Assembly (NCBI RefSeq): GCF_963678635.1
Contig: NC_087062.1
Span: 84,154,012-84,218,011, forward strand
DNA length: 64,000 nucleotides
Direction of reading: 5' to 3'
DNA from: Symsagittifera roscoffensis
Taxonomy: Eukaryota > Xenacoelomorpha > Acoela > Convolutidae
In this document: piece by piece, positions 54,532 through 64,000 of the stretch
Position numbering within the stretch: position 1 is the stretch's first letter
How the letters are laid out: every line of letters begins with the position of its first letter
Translations under genes and position numbers: made by a program
Notes under the pieces: generated by a model
What the model saw: only the letters and a program-made list of their open reading frames with translations
Databases searched by the model: none
Told to the model about the DNA's origin: nothing

Positions 54532-57376
54532 CAAATATATCAAATCAGTATTGTATCCATTTATCAGCGGAATGCGTAATTGGCGGTTTTTTGGATCAAA
54601 AATAATCTAGAATGAACTGAGTCATGCAGAAACATACGTTTATTTGTAAACATATCTTCACTTCGAACTTACTAACTTTCATGGATACAGCAATTTTTTG
54701 CCTTCCCAAAAAATCCAAACTGACTGATTATCCGAGTTTTTAAAATTGAAATCACTGAAAAAAATCACTTCTTCTTTCTTCACAATTCCAGTTGAGGTGA
54801 AAAAAAAAACGTATTGGCTAATTTTTCTACTTTGACATATAGTATCACTCATAAGCCCAAACGCGGATCATCGTCAAATTTAATGGGTTTCAATGAAAAG
54901 TTTCTGAATGATGTTTGTTAGTTTGTCGTTTTGCAGTTATAGGCTAATTTTTTGCTTTTAACAATGCAAGTTAATAACAAAAATTATAATAGTGAAAGGA
55001 ATGAAAAAGTGTGCCCTGTCTTAGAAAACAAGCTAAAATATACTTTAAAAAATCATTTTTTGGTAAACAAGTTTTTAAGTGAATTAGAATGCTTACATGC
55101 ATGAGTTCTCGCATGGATAAATGATAAAATAGAAGGTAGTTTTGTTAATGGGTTTCAATACAAAGTTTCACCTCAATTCTTGTTAAAGCTTTGTTCCGCT
55201 GAGCAGTTTTAGTCTAAAATTTAATAATCCAACTTGATAAAAAATTTAGAAATATGAAGTGAGAAAAACTGTGCCCAGTGAGTTATAACTGATGTGGTTA
55301 ACTCATAGAGTAATTTCGGATAGGGTACACCATCTGCTCGTCACGCTATCTTATTTTCGGCCGGATAGATTCGTGCAACTTCTTAGTCTAATACCGATCC
55401 TAATCTTACTCTTATACTTACTAGTCTCAGGGTGTTTAACTAGTCTCTGCTAGGCTCAATAGATCTAGAGTATACTGGTTTATTGCGGAAGCTGAAGTTC
55501 TCTTGGAGAGGCAACTAATTTATAAGTTAAATTCAAATCTCTCTGGTGCTGAAAATACAAGTAATTTCAGCACTTACAAATAATTGGGTTGTTAGTTAGA
55601 TGGATTGTGATTGGTTAATATTAAATATTTTACAGTGGTAAAATATCCAATTTATCAAATTATAAAATGTAGTTTAGATCAGGTTCCACCCATCCGGGTT
55701 TTACAGAGTTTTTTAGAATTATCTTTCTGCAATTTGAAGGATGGATGATGAACGTTGGTATTTGGCGAACATCATATTCTTGTCTGGTTCCTCTTGGAGA
55801 AGAAGTTCCAGGACGCTGGAATTAGGGACATAAAATCGTTGCGTCATCTTTTGACAACGACTGTGATCCCCAATGAAATCAATTTGATTTCAAAATGATT
55901 TGCTATGACGGGTTTTTCTGTATTAAGTAGAAAACTTGTTTTGTGTGCAACCTCGTCTGGGAATGGCGTGGAGATCGTGTGTGGAAGGGATGCCTCGTAA
56001 CTCGGATCTGTACGTATACTTGAACATCGAGGTGGTCATTGGTCTAGTTCAATGAAGTCCTTTTCTGCGAAGTTAAGTCGTACTCTAAATCCTTTGAGTT
56101 GTGATTGTGGACGGCATGTCGGTTGTGCTTAGCCATTCTTTTGTTTGAGTGTGATGTGATCATCTAGTCTTTGGATGTTCGTTTTTGTTGTTGTGTATTG
56201 ATCTATATACTGCAAAGTATGATTTACATTTTATAAAATTATGTTAATCCAATTTTTTATTATGATTTTAGTTAGTCGTTTTCACAAAAGCGTTTTGTTT
56301 TAGTTTGGTTATTTTGAAGAGTTACTCACCCTTGAGTACCTCTTATTAAAAATAGAACTGTGGTCACAAAGCGTGGATGTAGCGCGGTTGGTTAGGCCGG
56401 CTATAGAGCATGCTCAGGACGTCCTCTCTGGTGAGTTAGGCCAGGAGTGGGAGTATGATTTCATGCTGTTTCTTTGAGAGGTCCTGTTGTGTGATAACGT
56501 TTTATGTTGGGTTTATGTTAGTCTTTCTTATGTTACTTTGGTTGTGTCCTTTTTTCAAAAATCAAAATGTTTTTGGTATGGGTTTGTCTTGCGACTTTTT
56601 TGTGTTTTATTATTTCTTTCTTAGACTTTATAATAGTCTTCAAAAGAATAAATTATCCAGTTTTAAACTGGGTTAATCCGGTTTGGGTACCGTTGGTTTT
56701 ATTTTCTTAGTCATGCTGTTATTTTATGATTTGTGGTGTTTAATAAGCTGCGTTGGTTAGTTTGGTTTAGTATATAAATCCTTTCCAACCGGGTTAAAGG
56801 AAAATTTGAAACTTGTTATCGTGAGTTAGAGTTGTTGAGTGTGAAAACTTGAAACTTAAAATCATTATTTAAACAATTCTTCTTGGGCGAGCTGTGCGAG
56901 TTTGGATAGAATTCTTGTACGATTGAGTGAAAATATCAAAAGGTTAGTACTGTTTTCTCATTTTATCAATTTATTGCATAGAATTTGAATTTTACTGCTT
57001 CGTGGGGAAATAATTTATAGATTAAATTACTACATTTGGTATGAATTTTATTACATTATTTAGTGCAACAAATTAATGAATTTTAAGAGAATTTAACAAG
57101 TTTGTATTTTTATTTTTCTTTTCTGTTTTGTAGGTGATCGTGGTGTGAAGACTAGAAATATAAATGAAACGTTAATAAAAATGGTTAGTACTAATTTAAA
57201 TTTTTTAGTGAAGAGTATTTTAAATTGTACTTTCCTGTTAATCGTCTGGGAAAAAGCCGTGGGGGAAGATGTCGTGTAACATATCTGATGTTGTTAGTAA
57301 TTTGGCTAGTATGCGAATGATGTTTTTAGTTGGAAGCAGTGTTTGAAGATGTTTTGAAGATGTTTTTAGTTTTTTT
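54532..57376 (+). repeat. Large tandem unit A (2.85 kb)
   Basis: Matches unit B (57377-60467) at an offset of 2845-2851 bp with only scattered substitutions and small indels, so the duplication is recent. Non-coding. On the plus strand it contains a TATATAAAT box (56771), a possible noncoding first exon with donor AAAAG|GTTAGT (intron from 56943), and acceptor TTTTCTGTTTTGTAG (57133), followed by a 32-codon ORF (57181-57279). An A-box-like TAGCGCGGTTGG is at 56380. Tandem LTRs of the retroelement at its right are one explanation; a locally duplicated promoter region is another. Confidence 0.85.
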
Positions 57377-60300
57377 CAAATATATCAAATCAGTATTGTA
57401 TCCATTTATCAGTAAAGCGGAATGCGTAATTGGCGGTTTTTTGGATCAAAAATAATCTAGAATGAACTGAGTCATGCAGAAACATACGTTTATTTGTAAA
57501 CATATCTTCACTTCGAACTTACTAACTTTCATGGATACAGCAATTTTTTGCCTTCCCAAAAAATCCAAACTGACTGATTATCCGAGTTTTTAAAATTGAA
57601 ATCACTGAAAAAAATTACTTCTTCTTTCTTCACAATTCCAGTTGAGGTGAAAAAATAAACGTATTGGCTAATTTTTCTACTTTGACATATAGTATCACTC
57701 ATAAGCCCAAACGCGGATCATCGTCAAATTTAATGGGTTTCAATGAAAAGTTTCTGAATGATGTTTGTTAGTTTGTCGTTTTGCAGTTATAGGCTAATTT
57801 TTTGCTTTTAACAATGCAAGTTAATAACAAAAATTATAATAGTGAAAGGAATGAAAAAGTGTGCCCTGTCTTAGAAAACAAGCTAAAATATACTTTAAAA
57901 AATCATTTTTTGGTAAACAAGTTTTTAAGTGAATTAGAATGCTTACATGCATGAGTTCTCGCATGGATAAATGATAAAATAGAAGGTAGTTTTGTTAATG
58001 GGTTTCAATACAAAGTTTCACCTCAATTCTTGTTAAAGCTTTGTTCCGCTGAGCAGTTTTAGTCTAAAATTTAATAATCCAACTTGATAAAAAATTTAGA
58101 AATATGAAGTGAAAAAAACTGTGCCCAGTGAGTTATAACTGATGTGGTTAACTCATAGAGTAATTTCGGATAGGGTACACCATCTGCTCGTCACGCTATC
58201 TTATTTTCGGCCGGATAGATTCGTGCAACTTCTTAGTCTAATACCGATCCTAATCTTACTCTTATACTTACTAGTCTCAGGGTGTTTAACTAGTCTCTGC
58301 TAGGCTCAATAGATCTAGAGTATACTGGTTTATTGCGGAAGCTGAAGTTCTCTTGGAGAGGCAACTAATTTATAAGTTAAATTCAAATCTCTCTGGTGCT
58401 GAAAATACAAGTAATTTCAGCACTTACAAATAATTGGGTTGTTAGTTAGATGGATTGTGATTGGTTAATATTAAATATTTTACAGTGGTAAAATATCCAA
58501 TTTATCAAATTATAAAATGTAGTTTAGATCAGGTTCCACCCATCCGGGTTTTACAGAGTTTTTTAGAATTATCTTTCTGCAATTTGAAGGATGGATGATG
58601 AACGTTGGTATTTGGCGAACATCATATTCTTGTCTGGTTCCTCTTGGAGAAGAAGTTCCAGGACGCTGGAATTAGGGACATAAAATCGTTGCGTCATCTT
58701 TTGACAACGACTGTGATCCCCAATGAAATCAATTTGATTTCAAAATGATTTGCTATGACGGGTTTTTCTGTATTATGTAGAAAACTTGTTTTGTGTGCAA
58801 CCTCGTCTGGGAATGGCGTGGAGATCGTGTGTGGAAGGGATGCCTCGTAACTCGGATCTGTACGTATACTTGAACATCGAGGTGGTCATTGGTCTAGTTC
58901 AATGAAGTCCTTTTCTGCGAAGTTAAGTCGTACTCTAAATCCTTTGAGTTGTGATTGTGGACGGCATGTCGGTTGTGCTTAGCCATTCTTTTGTTTGAGT
59001 GTGATGTGATCATCTAGTCTTTGGATGTTCGTTTTTGTTGTTGTGTATTGATCTATATACTGCAAAGTATGATTTACATTTTATAAAATTATGTTAATCC
59101 AATTTTTTAATCATGATTTTAGTTAGTCGTTTTCACAAAAGCGTTTTGTTTTAGTTTGGTTATTTTGAAGAGTTACTCACCCTTGAGTACCTCTTATTAA
59201 AAATAGAACTGTGGTCACAAAGCGTGGATGTAGCGCGGTTGGTTAGGCCGGCTATAGAGCATGCTCAGGACGTCCTCTCTGGTGAGTTAGGCCAGGAGTG
59301 GGAGTATGATTTCATGCTGTTTCTTTGAGAGGTCCTGTTATGTGATAACGTTTTATGTTGGGTTTATGTTGGTCTTTCTTATGTTACTTTGGTTGTGTCC
59401 TTTTTTCAAAAATCAAAATGTTTTTGGTATGGGTTTGTCTTGCGACTTTTTTGTGTTTTATTATTTCTTTCTTAGACTTTATAATAGTCTTCAAAAGAAT
59501 AAATTATTCAGTTTTAAACTGGGTTAATCCGGTTTGGGTACCGTTGGTTTTCTTTTCTTAGTCATGCTGTTATTTTATGATTTGTGGTGTTTATTAAGCT
59601 GCGTTGGTTAGTTTGGTTTAGTATATAATTCCTTTCCAACCGGGTTAGAGGAAAGTTTGAAACTTGTTATCGTGAGTTAGAGTTGTTGAGTGTGAAAACT
59701 TGAAACTTAAAATCTTTATTTAAACAATTCTTCTTGGGCGAGCTGTACGAGTTTGGATAGAATTCTTGTGCGATTGAATGAAAATATCAAAAGGTTAGTA
59801 CTGCTTTCTCATTTTATCAATTTATTGCATAGAATTTGAATTTTACTGCTTCGTGGGGAAATAATTTATAGATTAAATTTGGATAGAATTCTTGTGCGAT
59901 TGAATGAAAATATCAAAAGGTTAGTACTGCTTTCTCATTTTATCAATTTATTGCATAGAATTTGAATTTTACTGCTTCGTGGGGAAATAATTTATAGATT
60001 AAATTACTACATTTGGATAGAATTCTTGTGCGATTGAATGAAAAAATCAAAAGGTTAGTACTGCTTTCTCATTTTATCAATTTATTGCATAGAATTTGAA
60101 TTTTACTGCTTCGTGGGGAAATAATTTATAGATTAAATTACTACATTTGGTATGAATTTTGTTACATTATTTAGTGCAAGAAATTAATGAATTTTAAGAG
60201 AATTTAACAAGTTTGTATTTTTATTTTTCTTTTCTGTTTTGTAGGTGATCGTGGTGTGAAGACTAGAAATATAAATGAAACGTTAATAAAAAATGGTTAG

Positions 60301-60467
60301 TACTAATTTAAATTTTTTAGTGAAGAGTATTTTAAATTGTACTTACCTGTTAATCGTCTGGGAAAAAGCCGTGGGGGACGATGTCGTGTAACATATCTGA
60401 TGTTGTTAGTAATTTGGCTAGTATGCGAATGATGTTTTTTTGTTTGAAGCAGTGTTTGAAGATGTTG
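57377..60467 (+). repeat. Large tandem unit B (3.09 kb), longer by an internal triplication
   Basis: Same content as unit A. Its TATA box is TATATAATT (59622). The block holding the first-exon end and donor is present three times (starting 59752, 59878 and 60012), so three potential donors precede the single acceptor. The 32-codon ORF recurs at 60293-60391 with two amino-acid changes. One of these changes also makes a strong minus-strand donor, CAG|GTAAGTAC (near 60341), that unit A lacks. The unit stops just before the stop codon of the minus-strand ORF at 60469. Confidence 0.85.
59752..60145 (+). repeat. Threefold ~126-134-bp repeat inside unit B
   Basis: TTTGGATAGAATTCTTGTGC starts at 59752, 59878 and 60012; each copy runs through AAAAGGTTAGTACTGC to TAATTTATAGATTAAAT. 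Unit A has one copy. Confidence 0.9.
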
Positions 60468-60468
60468 G

Positions 60469-62280
60469 TCAAAGTGATGGTGAAAGCAATTGAAGTGCTT
60501 TAATGGTTTTTAGTTCTTCGGTGCCTACTGCAAACTCGTAAGGTGTGTTTTGAATGAGGTTATATATTTTGTGATTATATTTATTATTGTGAATGAATTC
60601 TAATATTGGCATTTCTATAGGCTGGATAAATTCATGCGGGATAAGGAAGGGTCTGGATTCTTCGGCGTTAAAGGTCTTCGTGATGGGACAAAATATATAC
60701 ATTTGGGTTACTGGGTCATAGTTGCGAAGGATGCCGTGGAGGTTAGTATCTTTGATGCAATATGTAAAATTAAGGAAAAATGGTGACGTGTACTTTGAAT
60801 TAAGAAACTGAAAACGATGGTGAGGTTGTCTTGATGGGGTATGCAAATCAAAATGATTTTGGATAAAACGATAATGTGTATATGTGTGGGTTTGCTTAGT
60901 GCGTAACAGAATATCATGGGAGCAGTGCAAATCGCGTTTATGTGGTGAAAGAAAGTGAAAAGTTAGTGAAAATAACTGAAATTTGTCATCGTAAGCTTGT
61001 ATATCAGCTAGTGATTCGGAAATGATGTGATCATATTTTCTATCAAAAATATTCAGTTTGAATACGTATGACGTTTTGATGAAAAATTTTTCTGTTAGTT
61101 GTGGGTTAGCGAAGCGGTCTTCATCTATAATTTGGTCTTGATTAGGTCGGATGGTATTATGGTCGTAATATTCTATTGTAAATTCGTTAGCTCGGGGTGC
61201 AGTGAATGTTTTCAGTAATTTTTATATCCTACGTAAGTAAATTGTCTAGGTGTTAGTGTTGTAGTGAGTCTATATAACATGTTTTTGTTCTTTTCTATGT
61301 TGTCATGAGTATTAGTTGGTGGTAGGCAATGGGGGTTAGTGAAATGATAATAAGCTGTCCAATGAAGTGTTGGCATTAAAACATGTTCATCTACAAAACT
61401 ACGTGTGTCATTAGTATCGTTAGGTGTGTTTAATGTATTTTGTGGAAATGAGGGTAAAGTGATTTCTAGAAAATTTTTTGTGTTGGTGTGTTGCGTGTGA
61501 TTAATATATTCGCAGGCTGTTCCAGGTTTGGTCGGGAATGGGTGATTCGGGAACTTTCGTTTAAAAGTGCGATAAGCTCGGTGAGTGCTGCTAGGTGTTT
61601 CGGTGGATGTCGATGATTGTGTTAATGATTAAATGTAAGTTGAGGAGGGTGTAGGAGTAGGTGGGTTTGAGGATTCTATTGTGGATGATAGTTGATGTAT
61701 TGTGAGGGTGTTAGGGTGTATTAACTGTTGTTGTAAGGTAATAAAATTATCAAGTTCCTGGGAAATTTGGGGGGTATCTGGAGAATTATTATATGATCTG
61801 TCGGAGTGAAGTGGAGAGTAGGTTGGGGTCACTTGCGAAGCATAAGAAGGAGTGGAAACGGATGGGAGTGAATTATTTGATGGAATTGGTTGAAAAGGGG
61901 GTTTTGAAAAAACTGAGGAGTTGGTCTGGGTATTATTTGATGGAGATGGTTCGGAGTCTGCAAATTTGTCAGGGGTTTCTACATTAGAGTTATTAAATTG
62001 TGAGATAGAGTATAAAACTGAAATATCCGAGTTAGTATCAGAATTCGTGCTTGATGATATATTAATAAACGGAAAATCGGGTGGTGGGAAAGCAAAAAGT
62101 GGGATTATTGGGATTTGAGTTTGGAGGTTGGCTGGGTGGGAATTTGAGCGATGTAGGGGTCCAAGTTGTCGGCTCATCGTGGGCTAAAAAAATGATTATT
62201 TTGAAACTGAAAAGTGGTGGTGTGGGGTTGTTCTATAATTTGTTCATATGTAAAATCATTTTGTGAATGATGTGTCATTA
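60469..62280 (-). pseudogene. Third ORF of a retroelement, frameshifted, unknown function
   Basis: Downstream of the env-like tail, the minus strand shows protein-like sequence in consecutive pieces. One lies at about 62280-62180 and one at 62177-61629 (Ser/Thr/Pro/Asn-rich, low complexity). A third, about 61640-61212, overlaps the previous stop in another frame. The last, about 61220-60469, has no early ATG and ends at the unit-B boundary. Together they suggest one original reading frame of around 600 codons with a disordered N-part and a folded C-part, broken by at least two frameshifts (near 61635 and 61215) and perhaps a third near 62180. I do not recognise the family. Its place after env recalls accessory genes of complex retroviruses. 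Confidence 0.6.
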
Positions 62281-62344
62281 TATGTTGGATGGGACCTTGT
62301 GGTATATTTGGTCTGGAATTGGGATTATTTGTGATTGCTAGGTT

Positions 62345-62885
62345 TCAGAAATTACGTGGGACTAATGATAATGGATGGTTTTGTGGTAGGGGTGGCAACT
62401 GTGGTGCGGTAGGTGTTATTTCTATATTATTATGTTCTTCGTCGTAAGTGTTCTGTCTTGTAGATATTTTCGTGTTATATTCTTTTATTTGCGCGTCTAA
62501 GAGTATTTTGTTTATTGATGATGAAAAAATTCCAAAAAATCGTGCAAACAGTATGCGTGCTACACTTGCTTGTCTGTTTACTTGTGCGTGTATAGCCCAT
62601 GTGTTATAGATTCCTTTTAAGAGTGAGAAAAGAAATCCTATAAAGTTAAACATTGCGTATAAGATAGTTAATTTTTCTAAGATGTAATAGGGCCATCCTA
62701 GAAAAGCTAGAATTTCGTTCTTTAGGGTGACAAAACTGAAAATATTTATAGGTGAAATATCTTTTGGTCTGTATTTTTCACCGTTTAAATATATATAGTC
62801 TTTAATGTCTTTAAAATATCCGTTGTAGTCTTGTGTACAAATATCTGCAAATTCTGCGGTTTCGGCAAGTTTTCTTAAATTCTGG
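62345..62885 (-). pseudogene. Env-like C-terminal fragment of a retroelement
   Basis: A minus-strand frame of about 180 codons open from the gag junction to the stop at 62345. It has two hydrophobic segments encoded around 62620-62700 and 62530-62580, the first long enough to span a membrane, followed by a charged, then Pro-rich, cytoplasmic-like tail. Position after gag, membrane segment and tail suggest the end of an envelope-type glycoprotein. The N-terminal portion and all of pol are missing: the frame begins where gag ends, in a different phase. The assignment rests on position and hydropathy, not on a recognised motif. Confidence 0.5.
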
Positions 62886-64000
62886 TCAATTGACTGTCTT
62901 TTATTGTGTCATGTATTGTCTTTGTATTGTTTTTCATGTATTGATAGAACGGTTTTTTTGGTTCTTTATGCTTTTGAGGTTTATTCTGATTGTCTTGTTG
63001 TTTTTGTCTACATTCGGAAATACTGTGTCCGTATCGTCGGCAATAATTACACCATTTTTTGAAAGATGGTTTGCCTTTAAAGTTTGGATGTTTTTCGTAG
63101 ATATTTAGTATTTCAGTAATTTTTTCAATCAGGTCTGTGTCTGATTCTTGTATGTTATTTATATGTGTAGTATTTGTTTCAATTCGATTAACATATTGTA
63201 CTTTTAGATTTTCTGTTTCTTCGAGTTTCATTGTGATTTCTGCTTGTTCTAGTTTATCTACTAATTTTCGAAAATCTAAGTCTGGTTCTCGAATTGAGGA
63301 AGGATGAGATGCTCTCTTTTTTATCGCTATTTTCCTTAATTGAGGTGTTAAGGTCATCATTAAAATTTCTGTCATTTTTGTGTTTTTATAGTCTTGTGTA
63401 TTAAGTGAATATGCTTTTTGAACTAGTGTTTCGATACGTACTGCTAATTGTTTAATTGTTTCATTTGGTAATCTGCGAATTTCGTTACATAAAACTCTTT
63501 GGTGTTGTTTGTTTCTTTAAGAGTCAAACATTTTTTGAAAATTCTTGTGTGAATCTTTTCCAGTCTGATTTTATTTCTATGGGTAATACTGAAAACCATT
63601 TTTGAGCTGCGCCATCTATGGTTGTTTGTATTAATGCTGTGCGTCTATGTATCCAATTTTGATGTAGCGGCGTATTAATTGGTTCTGGTCCTATATTTAA
63701 AATTAAATTCGCTGTTACTGCATTTAGATAATCTTCTACAGAATATTCAGGGTCTGTTCCTGTGAATACCATCAGTGGTTTATTGGATGTTATTGATGAT
63801 CCACCCATGAGGTATGGATTCATTGTCATCTGTAGTGATTCTGCGGCATTTGGCATTTGTGAAAAATTTGAAAGTTGATTTTTTGTTATTTCGTGTTGCT
63901 GAAGGTAATATGGAAGCGGTATTTCATTTTGCATTTGAGTTGGTTGATAAGAATGCATTAACATTGGGTTTTGTGGCTGTATTGGTTGAATAGATTGTGT
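62875..64000 (-). pseudogene. Retroelement gag, frameshifted, N-terminus off the right edge
   Basis: The minus strand encodes a Ty3/gypsy-like Gag in two frames. The first piece (right edge to 63524) has the capsid-like pattern with MVFTGTDPEYSVEDYLNAV and AAQKWFSVLP. A one-base shift in an A run near 63535 and an in-frame TAA at 63517-63519 break it; the second frame continues to 62875. It carries a CCHC zinc knuckle (CNYCRRYGHSISEC, near 63006-63050) and a basic Lys/Gln-rich tail. The frame is open to the window edge, so more gag may lie beyond. No protease, reverse transcriptase or integrase sequence follows. The copy cannot make a full Gag as it stands. Confidence 0.82.

Noticed and set aside
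56455-56676. 73-codon ORF conserved in both tandem units (also 59306-59527)
   Set aside because: T-rich, Phe/Leu/Cys composition, and conserved only because the whole unit is freshly duplicated.
57181-57279. 32-codon ORF after the spliced leader, conserved in both units
   Set aside because: Too short and preceded by another small upstream ATG at 57163; conservation is explained by the duplication.
61793-63108. Plus-strand ORFs opposite the retroelement
   Set aside because: Antisense shadows of the gag, env-like and third-ORF frames.

Overview
The window is nuclear DNA from a eukaryote: AT-rich, gene-poor and crowded with mobile-element debris. The evidence is a spliced gene, AATAAA/ATTAAA signals, tRNA-derived SINEs, palindromic DNA transposons and retroelements. 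FIG4, hAT-like and Tc1/mariner-like elements and an env-bearing retroelement fit an invertebrate animal or a unicellular relative of animals. I cannot name the species.

Layout. Position 1-1676 (minus) is the open 5' part of a gag-like coiled-coil protein running off the left edge. To its right lies a 3.8-kb non-coding stretch with an array of a TCCGGA-centred motif. 6071-10392 holds two intronless plus-strand genes: an unrecognised basic protein and FIG4, the PI(3,5)P2 phosphatase. At 12750-13631 (minus) an intact intronless ORF fuses dihydroneopterin aldolase (FolB) to HPPK (FolK). 14.5-34 kb is repeat country: SINEs, a degenerate ~155-bp tandem array, hAT-like elements, palindromes, ubiquitin-like relics, and a 492-bp hairpin inside a GC-richer island. 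34301-36853 (minus) is a three-exon BAHD acyltransferase gene. 37-52 kb holds palindromic Tc1/mariner-like MITEs and a ~1.49-kb tandem array. 53354-53921 is a possible small two-exon gene. 54532-60467 is a tandem pair of ~2.85-3.1-kb near-identical non-coding units. 60469-64000 (minus) is a broken retroelement: gag, no pol, an env-like tail and a third ORF of unknown function.

The most notable content is the pair of genes typical of fungi, plants or bacteria but not of most animals: the FolB-FolK fusion and the BAHD acyltransferase. Both sit in a plainly eukaryotic setting. If the host is an animal they are strong candidates for horizontal transfer; if it is a unicellular opisthokont they may be ancestral. 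Exon boundaries, repeat limits and identities were worked out by eye.
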